Positions 15,078-23,053 of a stretch of DNA of 33,795 nucleotides are shown piece after piece. The position numbers and the translations under genes were made by a program. The notes beneath the pieces are model-generated. The model saw only the letters and a program-made list of their open reading frames with translations, had not been told where the DNA came from and searched no databases. Within the stretch, counting starts at the first letter, position 1, and each line of letters opens with the position of its first letter. This stretch comes from Pseudomonadota bacterium. GTDB taxonomy: Bacteria > Pseudomonadota > Gammaproteobacteria > Burkholderiales > Ferrovaceae. The DNA lies in the NCBI GenBank assembly GCA_021850135.1, contig JAJZRV010000014.1:1-33795 (forward strand), in the 5' to 3' direction.

Positions 15078-16964
15078 CTACTCCCCTATCAGCCCATGGG
15101 GGTCAAACCCCACTCGGAGTGCGCCCCAGTGGCGTCCTCGCACGCAAATCGGCATAGACAGGTCATTGAGCACCTCGCCCGTATCCCGCATATAGGTTTG
15201 CAGCAGAAATGGTTGCGTGTTCCTCGCCGCGCGGAGTCCCGTAACATCATTGAAAATACGTTTGTCACGGCTGGACAGGACGTCCACCGCAGGGTCGCCG
15301 GTCGCGGGACGGGAAAATTTGCTGTTATGGGTGGGCCCGTAGCCATTGACGTCAACGCACAGCGCAAATGCGCCTCCCTGGGTTTCTTCCACCAGACGGT
15401 CGGAGAGCGGCTGAATCTGGCGCGCAAACTCGTCGTCATAAACCGTCTTGTATTTTTGTGGTGCCGTGTTGGGAATCGGGCGGTATTGCTGGTCGAACAC
15501 CTGGATGCCCCGGTCCGCCATCGCTTCGATGGCCGTTGCGACCCGGTCCCGGTATTCGCGCACCTTCCCCATGTTAAAGTCGAAGTTGCCCTTCCCAATA
15601 CGGAATCGGGATACCAGCTCCTGCACCTTTTCGGTGGATTGGTTGAGGCGCTCCGAGGAGTCTCTCGAGTCCTTCATACGCAGGCTGATTTCGCTTGCCA
15701 TCGCCTGGATTTGCGCGACATTGTCGTGGGTAAGGTCATTGGCGGTAGACAGCTCATCCATCGCCGCTGCAATCACGGTCAACTGGTCATTGGTGGATTC
15801 GAAGTCGCTCACCATCTCTCTGAAATGATCCGAAGAACGGCGCACCACGGCTTTGGCTTCCGCCGTGGCAACGCTGATCCCTTCGGTTTCATGGATCGTT
15901 TCCTTGACGAGTCCGATCATGCCGTTGATGTTGCCAGAAATCTCTTCGGTCGCTCCCTTGACGCGCTCAGCCAGGCGACGCACTTCATCAGCCACAACCG
16001 CAAAGCCTCTCCCCGACTCGCCAGCCCGCGCCGCCTCGATGGCCGCATTCAGCGCCAACAGGTTGGTCTGATCCGACACATTTTCAATCAATTTGACAAT
16101 ATCCCTTATCCCCTCCGAACTGCGACTCAGCCCCTCCACCGTCGTGACAAAGTGGGACAGCTTGAGGCCGATTCCATCGATCTGCTCCGCTGCACGCGCC
16201 ATTTCCGTCAATGAGGAGCGGGCTTTGTCCAGATTGGTGGATGTCGAGGCAGAAATCTGTTGCGCATTGCTGCTGACATCCTTGATGGCCTGTGTCGCTT
16301 CGTGGCTGGCATTGAATACCGCCTGGGTCAGGGCATCCTGGCGTTCGGTGCTGGTCACGGCATCGCGGATGATCTTGGCCACGCGCGCCGAATCCGATGC
16401 AATATTGACGCCCAACTTGCGCACGCTATCGATAATCTCCCTCAACTTGGAAAGGAAGCCGTTATAGCTTTGCGACAGCAACCGGATTTCATCGTAGGTC
16501 ATGAGCGGCAGATCGCGCGTGAGGTCCCCCTCCCCCTTGCTCATTTCCTGCAGCAATGCTGCAACGGTCCGAATCGGACGGACGATGAGGTAGCGCAGGT
16601 ACCATACCATGAATGCGGTAAACAGGAAGATGGCCACCGTAAGCACGACCACCAGCTGCAGCGTATCCCCCATCACGCCCATGATCTGCGCCGAGGCCCC
16701 CGCCCCAACCGCCGCACCCTCCAGGATGGACTGCACCGTATTACGCGCATCCAGCACCAGCCATAAACAAGCCAACTGGGCAACAAATACAAAGAAGAAA
16801 CTGGATAGCTTGCGCGTCAACGTGTTCCAAAGCGTTTTTTCGGCACCCTCATAGAGCGCATAGAGCATGGGAAAGGATTTCACGAAGGGGACAGACCTCA
16901 TTTCCTTTGAAATGAGGTCTGTCCCCTGGGATCCCATTGGCGATGCATTTTCCACTGTTGTCAT
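15078..16964 (-). CDS. Methyl-accepting chemotaxis protein with C-terminal sensory domain
   Basis: This 628-residue chemoreceptor has two membrane segments (about 53-72 and 103-124) with only a short periplasmic loop, then HAMP (about 125-180) and a signalling coiled coil with the conserved tip [16 protein letters not shown]. After the signalling domain, a C-terminal domain of about 150 residues follows ([20 protein letters not shown] ... RVGFDPHGL). It resembles the cytoplasmic Cache/PAS-like extension of receptors that sense inside the cell. The start at 16964 has GAGG seven bases upstream and a sigma-28 promoter behind it. A 42-bp REP-like palindrome is read in frame at residues about 13-27. 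A start at Met 33 would skip it but has no ribosome site. Confidence 0.92.
   Translation of the reverse strand: MTTVENASPMGSQGTDLISKEMRSVPFVKSFPMLYALYEGAEKTLWNTLTRKLSSFFFVFVAQLACLWLVLDARNTVQSILEGAAVGAGASAQIMGVMGDTLQLVVVLTVAIFLFTAFMVWYLRYLIVRPIRTVAALLQEMSKGEGDLTRDLPLMTYDEIRLLSQSYNGFLSKLREIIDSVRKLGVNIASDSARVAKIIRDAVTSTERQDALTQAVFNASHEATQAIKDVSSNAQQISASTSTNLDKARSSLTEMARAAEQIDGIGLKLSHFVTTVEGLSRSSEGIRDIVKLIENVSDQTNLLALNAAIEAARAGESGRGFAVVADEVRRLAERVKGATEEISGNINGMIGLVKETIHETEGISVATAEAKAVVRRSSDHFREMVSDFESTNDQLTVIAAAMDELSTANDLTHDNVAQIQAMASEISLRMKDSRDSSERLNQSTEKVQELVSRFRIGKGNFDFNMGKVREYRDRVATAIEAMADRGIQVFDQQYRPIPNTAPQKYKTVYDDEFARQIQPLSDRLVEETQGGAFALCVDVNGYGPTHNSKFSRPATGDPAVDVLSSRDKRIFNDVTGLRAARNTQPFLLQTYMRDTGEVLNDLSMPICVRGRHWGALRVGFDPHGLIGE
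16885..16928. repeat. REP-like perfect palindrome inside the chemoreceptor gene
   Basis: AGGGGACAGACCTCATTTC, loop CTTT, then the exact reverse complement GAAATGAGGTCTGTCCCCT: 19-bp arms over 42 bp (16886-16927). GGGGACAGACCTCATTT palindromes recall the dispersed REP elements mobilised by RAYT transposases in betaproteobacteria (recollection). The length is 14 codons exactly, so it keeps the reading frame. No transposase is nearby, and I see no second copy in the window. Confidence 0.85.
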
Positions 16965-17001
16965 TACCGGCCTCTTTTGTTTCAGTCGTGCTCAATGTGT
17001 T

Positions 17002-17028
17002 ATATCGGCAACATGCGGCAAAACCGTA
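17002..17028 (-). promoter_or_regulatory. Sigma-28 (FliA) promoter of the chemoreceptor gene
   Basis: On the minus strand TACGGTTT-N11-GCCGATAT matches the flagellar sigma-28 consensus TAAAGTTT-N11-GCCGATAA with exact spacing (6/8 and 7/8). It lies about 40 bp upstream of the start codon. It implies co-expression with flagellar and chemotaxis genes encoded elsewhere. Confidence 0.75.
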
Positions 17029-17080
17029 GCGCTGGACTCAGTCCAGACGGGGGCCAGACGCAAGGGCTAAACGGAACGAT

Positions 17081-17581
17081 TCAACGCGCCCAACTGACCC
17101 GCAAGAGATTTTCCTCGGGATGGAAATGGATTTCCAGGCTGCCTTGATAGGCATGACGCAGCGCCTCCCCCAACCCTCGGGCGAGATGGATGTCCGTGGT
17201 CGTCACAAGCACCCCTTCCTCCGTGTTTTCGATGGCCATGATGCGCTGTAACGGATGCTCGGCTTTTTCGCGCGTTTCATGGTGCTGGACAAGTCTCAGG
17301 ATCTCGTCACGATGTGCGGCAAAAAAATCTCCCTTGATGGAAACATAGCCCGCAGGGTACTGGTCCTGGATCCGGTGGCAGGCCGGGCAGGTATGCTGAT
17401 GGGCATTGGATGGCGCAGGAAGCCACTGCCAGCGCCCCCCATGAAAGACCGCACCACATCCCGGACACACCGTGGGTTCCGGCAGTTTTCCACGCATCTT
17501 ATAAGAGTCATGGATCAATTCCAGCAATACGCGATCGTGACGAAATGGTTGAAAGCCTGTCGGAATCTTCATTGCAGCCAT
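17081..17581 (-). CDS. BCAM0308-family zinc-ribbon protein
   Basis: This 166-residue soluble protein carries two Cys pairs, CPGC (39, 42) and CPAC (65, 68), which probably bind zinc. An alpha/beta tail follows, with LVTTTDIHLARGLGEALRHAYQGSL, a segment found in proteins annotated as BCAM0308 family. AAGGAG lies seven bases before the ATG. The founding member belongs to the low-oxygen-activated locus of Burkholderia cenocepacia, and here it also neighbours a nitroreductase, a FixLJ-like pair and an Hsp20. The zinc ribbon plus the basic, histidine-rich tail may bind RNA or ribosomes; that role is inference. Confidence 0.85.
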   Translation of the reverse strand: MAAMKIPTGFQPFRHDRVLLELIHDSYKMRGKLPEPTVCPGCGAVFHGGRWQWLPAPSNAHQHTCPACHRIQDQYPAGYVSIKGDFFAAHRDEILRLVQHHETREKAEHPLQRIMAIENTEEGVLVTTTDIHLARGLGEALRHAYQGSLEIHFHPEENLLRVSWAR

Positions 17582-17616
17582 GTTGGGCTCCTTGGTTCTG
17601 GGTATCTGATAGTGGT

Positions 17617-18246
17617 TCAGGACGGTTGGACATCGCGTATGCCCACGTTTGGTAACATCCAGGCCAGGACCTGGGGTTTTTTTCTGGAAGTGGCAGGACT
17701 TCTCCCACGCGGCACGCCGACGACAATCGGTGCGATCGCCCTGAATTCCGACGGAATTCCGAGCGACGCCTTCACTGTCGGCGTGTTCAATGCAGACAGT
17801 GACGACCCCACCACACAGCTTCCAAGTCCCATGGCGCAGGCGGCCAACATCAGGTTTTCCGCTGCCAGCCAGCAGTCTGCCTCGACAAAGGCCCCCGACA
17901 TTTTTGTGCCGATGATGATGAGCGTTCCGGCATCATGAAAAATGTTGAAGTCGGGATGATTGAAGGTGCTGACGACCCGGGGCGAAGGGGGATCGGCATG
18001 CAACAACCGTTCGATGAACATCGGTTTGGCATCGTCCGACAGGCGCTTGAGCGCAGGCTTGTCCTGCACGACGACAAAGGCCCAGGGTTCTTCGTGCATG
18101 GCCGTCGGCGCACGCACTGCAGCTTCCAGCAAGGTCTGGATGGTCGTGATATCCAACACCCTGGATTCATAAGTCCGTACGGAACGACGGGCCAGAATGG
18201 CCTGAAACAAGCTCAGTTCGCGATTTTTCCTGTCCGCTTCGGCCAT
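17617..18246 (-). CDS. Nitroreductase-family flavoprotein
   Basis: I start at ATG 18246 (MAEADRKNREL), preceded by GAGGGGGCGACC, giving 209 residues; the track ORF begins 8 codons earlier. The nitroreductase fold is shown by the FMN-binding ARRSVRTYESR, AAVRAPTAMHEEPWAFVVVQD, and WLAAENLMLAACAMGLGSCVVG plus GIPSEFRAIAPIVVGVPRG. Such enzymes pass electrons from NAD(P)H via FMN to nitro compounds or quinones; the physiological substrate is not visible. It lies downstream of the two-component genes after a 74-bp gap that contains the AGTCCGTACG motif, so it may be a direct target of the response regulator. Confidence 0.9.
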   Translation of the reverse strand: MAEADRKNRELSLFQAILARRSVRTYESRVLDITTIQTLLEAAVRAPTAMHEEPWAFVVVQDKPALKRLSDDAKPMFIERLLHADPPSPRVVSTFNHPDFNIFHDAGTLIIIGTKMSGAFVEADCWLAAENLMLAACAMGLGSCVVGSSLSALNTPTVKASLGIPSEFRAIAPIVVGVPRGRSPATSRKKPQVLAWMLPNVGIRDVQPS

Positions 18247-18301
18247 GGTCGCCCCCTCAACACTGCACATTGGGACAATAGCACCAACCTCTCCTGCGGA
18301 A

Positions 18302-18311
18302 AGTCCGTACG
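18302..18311. promoter_or_regulatory. AGTCCGTACG motif upstream of the nitroreductase gene
   Basis: AGTCCGTACG lies 55 bp upstream of the nitroreductase start. AGTCCGTA recurs at 18172 (within the nitroreductase gene) and at 20135 (before the DUF2934 gene). It is a candidate binding element for the FixJ-like regulator encoded between them. This is inferred from recurrence only. Confidence 0.35.
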
Positions 18312-18320
18312 AACACCTAG

Positions 18321-18941
18321 CTATGCGATTGGAGCCCGTCCTACAGACTCGGCAATGCGCGCCAGGGCCAGTAGACTGGAGGCGCCGGTTTTGTGCATGA
18401 CCCGGGCGCGATGAATTTCCACCGTCCGATGGCTGATGTTCAATCGCAGCGCGATTTCCTTGTTGGTCAGTCCAGTCACGGCCAGGGCCATGACCTCCTG
18501 TTCACGTGCAGTGAGGGTGGCCAGGCGGATCAACAGTTCGCGGTGGGCATCCGAGTGCTCCAGACGCTGGATGTTCTGGCTCATGGCCTCCTGGACTCGG
18601 TCAAGCAACAATGCCCCGTCCACCGGCTTCGTCAGGAAGTCCACGGCGCCGTTCTTGATGGCCTGGACAGACTGGGTGATGCTGCCGTAGGCCGTCAGGA
18701 AAATGACGGGAAGAAGAATGCCGCGTCGAAGCAATTCCCGGTGCAATGCCGGCCCTTCCATGTCCGGCATTTTCACGTCAAGAATGATGCACCCCTGACA
18801 TTCATCGTTGCAGACCGCGAGAAAAGCCTGTGCACTGGAAAAACCCTGGACTGCAAATCCCGCAGTCTCGAGCAGCAAGGCCAGCGCATCCCGCACCGCC
18901 TCATCGTCGTCCACCACATAAACTTTGGCAGGGGCGTTCAT
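18321..18941 (-). CDS. FixJ-family response regulator
   Basis: This 206-residue regulator has a receiver domain (about 5-120) with the acidic pair in VVDDDEAV, phosphoacceptor Asp in ILDVKMPDMEG, Thr in FLTAYGS and Lys in FLTKPVD. The C-terminal LuxR/FixJ helix-turn-helix is LTAREQEVMALAVTGLTNKEIALRLNISHRTVEIHRARV. The start overlaps the kinase stop by ATGA, so the two are one signalling unit. Phosphorylation by the partner kinase should allow dimerisation and activation of nearby promoters, probably those for the nitroreductase and for DUF2934/Hsp20. Confidence 0.94.
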   Translation of the reverse strand: MNAPAKVYVVDDDEAVRDALALLLETAGFAVQGFSSAQAFLAVCNDECQGCIILDVKMPDMEGPALHRELLRRGILLPVIFLTAYGSITQSVQAIKNGAVDFLTKPVDGALLLDRVQEAMSQNIQRLEHSDAHRELLIRLATLTAREQEVMALAVTGLTNKEIALRLNISHRTVEIHRARVMHKTGASSLLALARIAESVGRAPIA

Positions 18942-20050
18942 GAGGCAAAGGGCAAGGTGAGATGAAACAGCGCGCCGGGACCTTCACGCGGCGCCACCCA
19001 GAGTTGCCCCCCATGAGCCTCGGTGAGCGAACGACTGACGGCCAGCCCCATGCCGATGCCGCTGGTTTTAGTGGTGAAAAATGGATCAAAAAGACGTTTC
19101 TGCGTCTCCACGCCAATCCCCGGCCCATTGTCCTCGATCGTGACCTCGACCATCCCTTTTTTCTTGAGCGCATGGGCCGTCACGGTCAGCGCCGGGCGGG
19201 CATGGGGGGTCTCCAGCACTGCCTCGATGCCGTTGTGCAGCAGGTTAAGCAGCACCTTGTGAACATGCATCCGATTGGCCTTTACTTTGGGAAGCCCGGC
19301 CTCCAGATGAAGGGCCACCTCAAGAGGCGTGTCGTGCTCCATGCGAACCACGTTGAGTACGTCCCGGATTTCCTGATCCAGGTCGAAGGCTTCGGAGGGA
19401 GAGTCGTTCATGTTCAAAAAATCGAGCATTTCACGAATGGATTGGCCGGCCCGCTGCGCCTGGCGCTCACTTCCCTCCATGGCTTGCCGCATCCTGTCCA
19501 GGTCAGGGTTGTCCTTTTCCAGCATCAGCAGGGCTGACTTGCTGTACGAGGCAATGGCCAGCAGCGGCTGATTGAGCTCATGGGCGATGGCGGCAACGGT
19601 CTGGGCAGCAATGTGATGCTTATGCAGTGCTTCCATTTCCTTGCGTCGCCCCAGGATGTCTCTTTCCAGGCCTTTGCGCACGGTAATGTCATGAATCGCG
19701 GCCAGCGTGTATGACCTTCCCTGCATTTCCAGCGGGCTCAGGCTGATCTCGACCGGAAGCTCGTCTCCGTCACGGGTCAGCGCTGTCAACTCGAGCCCCT
19801 CCCCGGCGGTACGCCGATGGGGCTGCAGGGCAAAACCTCGGTGAAGCTCTCGGTGTCTGTCCCGAGACCGCAGAGGAACCAGCATCTCGACGGGTTGACC
19901 GTTCAATGCGGCTTCGGAGTAACCAAACAATCGCTGGGCACCCGGATTGGAGAGAAGGATACAACCTTCATCGTCAACCAACAGGAGGGCATCGACAATA
20001 GCATCGAACAACCATCGAAATCCTTTACTCTCGAACAGTATCTCGTCCAT
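18938..20050 (-). CDS. PAS-domain sensor histidine kinase, FixL-like
   Basis: This 370-residue cytoplasmic kinase has no membrane segment. A PAS domain spans about 10-130 (IVDALLLVDDEGCILLSNPGAQRLFGYSEA). The HisKA segment has IAHELNQPLLAIASYSKSAL, with His in the FixL/DctB-like HELNQPL form. The ATPase has N box NLLHNGIEA, G1 DNGPGIG, F box FDPFFTTK and G2 GIGMGLAVS. A His follows Pro in the PAS segment FALQPHRR (His 78), about where FixL holds its heme His. GGAAGG precedes the ATG. It is the likely partner of the FixJ-like regulator. Whether it senses oxygen depends on heme binding, which I cannot prove from sequence. Confidence 0.93.
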   Translation of the reverse strand: MDEILFESKGFRWLFDAIVDALLLVDDEGCILLSNPGAQRLFGYSEAALNGQPVEMLVPLRSRDRHRELHRGFALQPHRRTAGEGLELTALTRDGDELPVEISLSPLEMQGRSYTLAAIHDITVRKGLERDILGRRKEMEALHKHHIAAQTVAAIAHELNQPLLAIASYSKSALLMLEKDNPDLDRMRQAMEGSERQAQRAGQSIREMLDFLNMNDSPSEAFDLDQEIRDVLNVVRMEHDTPLEVALHLEAGLPKVKANRMHVHKVLLNLLHNGIEAVLETPHARPALTVTAHALKKKGMVEVTIEDNGPGIGVETQKRLFDPFFTTKTSGIGMGLAVSRSLTEAHGGQLWVAPREGPGALFHLTLPFAS

Positions 20051-20085
20051 GGCCTTCCCGTACGCAGAAGTAAGTAATCCCCCTT

Positions 20086-20103
20086 ATACGGATTCGACCG
20101 TAT
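20086..20103. promoter_or_regulatory. 18-bp palindrome in the kinase/DUF2934 divergent region
   Basis: ATACGG-ATTCGA-CCGTAT, with 6-bp arms, lies 36 bp upstream of the kinase gene and 78 bp upstream of the DUF2934 gene. A TATACC at 20124-20129 could be the -10 of the plus-strand operon, which would put the palindrome near -41, a standard activator position. The ACGGA half resembles the nearby AGTCCGTA motifs. Confidence 0.4.
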
Positions 20104-20180
20104 TCCCCCCTTTCCGGGGATTTTATACCCTAGTAGTCCGTAATCAAAGATTCCGAATCGGCCCCGATAAGGAGATTGCC

Positions 20181-20465
20181 ATGGCACATACCGCCCCCCA
20201 TTCCCCCAAGAAAGATGCAAAGCGCGCATCTCAGACGAAGAAGGCCCCGCCAGTCCACCAAAAGGAGCAAAAACACCATGCTCCAGTGACTCATGAATAC
20301 CTGCCCGGGGACGGGCTCGATCGTGAAAGCATGATTGCCGAAGCCGCCTATTACCGTGCCGAACGCCGCAATTTCGATGGCGGTGATCCGGTGGCAGACT
20401 GGCTGGAAGCTGAAGCTGAAATCGATGCCATTCTCAGCGGGCAGGAAGAGACCAGCGTTCACTAA
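20181..20465 (+). CDS. DUF2934 small protein
   Basis: I start at ATG 20181, preceded by AAGGAG, giving 94 residues; the track ORF begins far upstream inside the control region. The N-terminal 40 residues are Lys/His/Gln-rich and probably disordered. The C-terminal half, IAEAAYYRAERRNFDGGDPVADWLEAEAEID, matches the short DUF2934 domain, whose function is unknown but which is often encoded beside Hsp20, universal-stress or polyhydroxyalkanoate genes. The stop is followed after 16 bases by the hsp20 gene, so the two form an operon divergent from the FixL-like kinase. Confidence 0.9.
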   Translation: MAHTAPHSPKKDAKRASQTKKAPPVHQKEQKHHAPVTHEYLPGDGLDRESMIAEAAYYRAERRNFDGGDPVADWLEAEAEIDAILSGQEETSVH

Positions 20466-20481
20466 TTTCAAGGAGATTATC

Positions 20482-20928
20482 ATGGCAAACATCAGCTTGC
20501 GAGATCCATTCTTTTCGCGCCTCTCGCGTTTCGACCCTTTCGCCGACGACGACTGGCTCAAGGGGTTCTGGGTCCGTCCGATTGCCGGTGAGACAGAAAC
20601 GGCACCGCAAATCAAGATCGACCTGACGGAAAACGCCACCGCTTACACCGTACGCGCTGAAATCCCCGGGGCAAAGAAGGAAGACATCAAAGTGGAAATC
20701 GAAGGCAATCGGGTTTCCATCAGCGCAGAAGTCAAACGCGAAAAAGAGGAAAAGAAGGACGATAAGGTCATTCGTCGCGAATGCTATCAGGGCGCAAGTT
20801 ACCGAAGCTTTACCCTCGACAGCGACGTGGACGATACCAAAGCCCAAGCCAAGTACGACAACGGCGTTCTGGAGTTGACGCTACCGAAAAGAAACGGCGG
20901 GGGATCGAAACAGCTGCAAATCAATTGA
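20482..20928 (+). CDS. Small heat-shock protein Hsp20
   Basis: I start at ATG 20482, preceded by AAGGAG, giving 148 residues. N-terminal LRDPFFSRLSRFDPFADDD is the usual amphipathic arm. The alpha-crystallin domain (about 43-145) includes YTVRAEIPGAKKEDIKVEIEGNRVSISAE and AKYDNGVLELTLPKR. It belongs to the Hsp20 subgroup with a Lys/Glu-rich middle (VKREKEEKKDDKV), distinct from the tandem pair at 13.2-14.0 kb. Its operon with a DUF2934 gene, opposite a FixLJ-like pair, suggests control by the two-component system rather than by heat alone (inference). Confidence 0.93.
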   Translation: MANISLRDPFFSRLSRFDPFADDDWLKGFWVRPIAGETETAPQIKIDLTENATAYTVRAEIPGAKKEDIKVEIEGNRVSISAEVKREKEEKKDDKVIRRECYQGASYRSFTLDSDVDDTKAQAKYDNGVLELTLPKRNGGGSKQLQIN

Positions 20929-20980
20929 TGCAACCTGGTCGCGAGTGCCAGCCATTTCCGTGCGCTCGCAGCCAAAACGT

Positions 20981-21907
20981 TCAGGAATCCACGCCCCTGT
21001 AGGCTTCTGCCGTGATACCGCGATGTGCTCTCAGAAACTGGATGAAGGCCCGCAGGGGCGCCGACAATTGGTGCCGGCTCGCGTAGTACAAATAATAGCT
21101 GTGATACGGCGGCGACCAATCGGTCAGCATGGGGACCAGCCGCCCCACCCGGATATCTTCAGCAATGTAGGCTTCCACAGCATATCCGATGCCCACCCCG
21201 GCAATTGCCGCTTTGATCATTAAATCTACGTCATTGACAATGAGCGGCCCGTTCACGGCGATTTCAATTTTTTTCTTGTGCCGCTCAAATTCCCACGGCA
21301 CCACCTGCTGATTGGCAAGCCGGTAACGGATGCAGGCGTGGTGCTGCAGTTCCTGCGGCGTTTTGGGTTGGGGATGAAGCGTCAGGTACTCCGGCGAGGC
21401 CATGGCAATGATCCGGGAAGGCGGGCTCGCCCGCACCAACAACATGTCCTGGGCAATGCGCCGACCATAACGGATTCCAGCATCGTAGCGTCCCATGGCA
21501 AGTTCACTGCTCATGTTGTCCACCGTAATGTCCATGTGTATGGCCGGGTACTGCGCGAGAAACTCCTTCAATAATGGGGCCAGAATCAGCTGCGCCGGAA
21601 TGGTGGATACGCTAAGCCGCAGCGTACCCATGGGCGTGTCGCGAAAATCGTTGATGGATTCCACGGCCGCGCCAAGGGCATCGAATGCCGGCCGGATTCT
21701 TGCCAGCAAGCGCTCACCTGCCTCTGTCAGCGACAGGCTTCGGGTAGTACGGTGCAACAAACGGACACCGAGGCGCGCCTCCAAGGCGCGAATGGTCTGA
21801 CTTAACGTCGAAGCCGCCATATCCAGCGTTGCCGCAGCGCGGGCAAAGTTCCCCCGCTCCACCACCGTCATGAAAGCTTTCAATTCCGCAAATTCAGCGC
21901 CGCGCAT
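20981..21907 (-). CDS. LysR-family transcriptional regulator
   Basis: This 308-residue regulator has the N-terminal LysR helix-turn-helix (FMTVVERGNFARAAATLDMAASTLSQTIRALEARLGVRLLHRTTR) and a type 2 periplasmic-binding-like effector domain (about 90-300). AAGGA lies seven bases upstream of the ATG. It is transcribed away from the EmrAB-type efflux operon across a 102-bp region, the usual arrangement for a LysR protein that controls its divergent neighbour. The inducer is probably a substrate of the pump; its identity cannot be read from sequence. Confidence 0.93.
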   Translation of the reverse strand: MRGAEFAELKAFMTVVERGNFARAAATLDMAASTLSQTIRALEARLGVRLLHRTTRSLSLTEAGERLLARIRPAFDALGAAVESINDFRDTPMGTLRLSVSTIPAQLILAPLLKEFLAQYPAIHMDITVDNMSSELAMGRYDAGIRYGRRIAQDMLLVRASPPSRIIAMASPEYLTLHPQPKTPQELQHHACIRYRLANQQVVPWEFERHKKKIEIAVNGPLIVNDVDLMIKAAIAGVGIGYAVEAYIAEDIRVGRLVPMLTDWSPPYHSYYLYYASRHQLSAPLRAFIQFLRAHRGITAEAYRGVDS

Positions 21908-21959
21908 TATTCGTCCTTATCGAATAGTGTATTTTGATTATGCGTCTTTATCGCTGTAA

Positions 21960-21983
21960 TTGACATCCTTTAGACTGTGTCAA
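21960..21983. promoter_or_regulatory. Inverted repeat and possible promoter of the efflux operon
   Basis: TTGACA-N12-TGTCAA lies 27 bp before the adaptor start. The left half is also a perfect -35 hexamer for the plus strand, though the -10 17 bases later (ACATCC) is poor, as often seen at LysR-activated promoters. A second dyad-like stretch, ATCGAATAGTGTATTTTGAT, lies at 21919-21938 and could be the LysR site. Confidence 0.4.
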
Positions 21984-22009
21984 CATCCAAAAAATCAGGA
22001 AATCCGCTC

Positions 22010-23053
22010 ATGAACGACGAGAGCCTAAAGGCAGGCTGGCTCGAGCGCCACCGGCGCAGCCTGCTGATCGGCGGTCCCGTGCTGGTGCTGCTGGCAGCAG
22101 GGCTGCTCTACCTCAACAGTCTGAGGTATGTCTCCACCGACAACGCCTATGTGAGCGCTGCACGCACAGAAATCAGCGCCAATGTGGCTGGACGCGTCAT
22201 CGAAATCGACGTCAAGGACAACCAGGTCGTACATCCAGGTGACGTGTTGTTCAAGCTTGATGAGCGGGATTTCGCGATTGCCGTGGCGGACGCCCGCGCG
22301 CAGCTTGCCAACGCGAAACTCCATATCGCCGCCCTGAGGGCTACTTACCTGCAACATCAGGCGGATGTGGAGGCCTCGAGGGAAGCACTCGCTTACGCCG
22401 AACACGAACTCGAACGCCAGAAACGACTGGCCAGCCAGGGAATTTCATCCCAAGCACAACTGGATCAGGCACAGCATGCCTGGGCCCAGGCGCAGCAAAA
22501 GGTACGGGCGGTGCAGCAGGAACAGGAAAATGTGCTGGCCGCGCTGGACCATCATCCCGATCAGGACATTGCCGACCACCCCTCAGTGAGGCAAGCCCAG
22601 GCCGCGCTCGACCGGGCAGCGCTCAATCTTTCCTACACAATCGTGAAAGCTCCCCAGGAAGGCGCGGTCTCCAAGGTCGAACAATTGCAGGTCGGTGACT
22701 ACATCAACGCTGCCACTCCGGTCTTCGCGCTGGTTTCCAGCCAAAACGCCTGGGTCGAAGCCAATTTCAAGGAAACCGAGTTGGCCCGCATGCAGCCAGG
22801 CCAAAGGAGTACGATTGAAATCGATGCCTACCCGGGAAAGACGTTTCATGGCCACGTGCAAAGCTTGAGCCCCGGTACGGGGGCAAGCTTTTCTTTGTTG
22901 CCGCCGGAAAACGCCACCGGCAACTGGGTCAAGGTCGTTCAGCGCCTGCCGGTGCGCGTCAGCGTGGACGACCCCGATCCTCGCCTGCCGCTGCGGGCAG
23001 GGTTGAGCGCCACGGTGGAAGTGGATATCCGTCATGACCCCGACCATCGCTGA
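22010..23053 (+). CDS. emrA: EmrA-type membrane fusion protein
   Basis: I start at ATG 22010 (MNDESLKAGWLERH), preceded by AGGAAA, giving 347 residues; the track uses an upstream GTG. One membrane anchor lies at about 18-38 (LLIGGPVLVLLAAGLLYL). The family signature YVSTDNAYVSAARTEISANVAGRVIEIDVKDNQVVHPGDVL follows, then a coiled-coil hairpin (about 95-195) and the second lipoyl half (LSYTIVKAPQEGAVSKV). It bridges the inner-membrane MFS pump and the outer-membrane channel. The gene overlaps emrB by 20 bases. Confidence 0.93.
   Translation: MNDESLKAGWLERHRRSLLIGGPVLVLLAAGLLYLNSLRYVSTDNAYVSAARTEISANVAGRVIEIDVKDNQVVHPGDVLFKLDERDFAIAVADARAQLANAKLHIAALRATYLQHQADVEASREALAYAEHELERQKRLASQGISSQAQLDQAQHAWAQAQQKVRAVQQEQENVLAALDHHPDQDIADHPSVRQAQAALDRAALNLSYTIVKAPQEGAVSKVEQLQVGDYINAATPVFALVSSQNAWVEANFKETELARMQPGQRSTIEIDAYPGKTFHGHVQSLSPGTGASFSLLPPENATGNWVKVVQRLPVRVSVDDPDPRLPLRAGLSATVEVDIRHDPDHR

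Noticed and set aside
17032-17046. CTGGACTCAGTCCAG palindrome as terminator of the BCAM0308 gene
   Set aside because: The central spacer is one base, too short for a stable hairpin loop, and no T-run follows on the minus strand.
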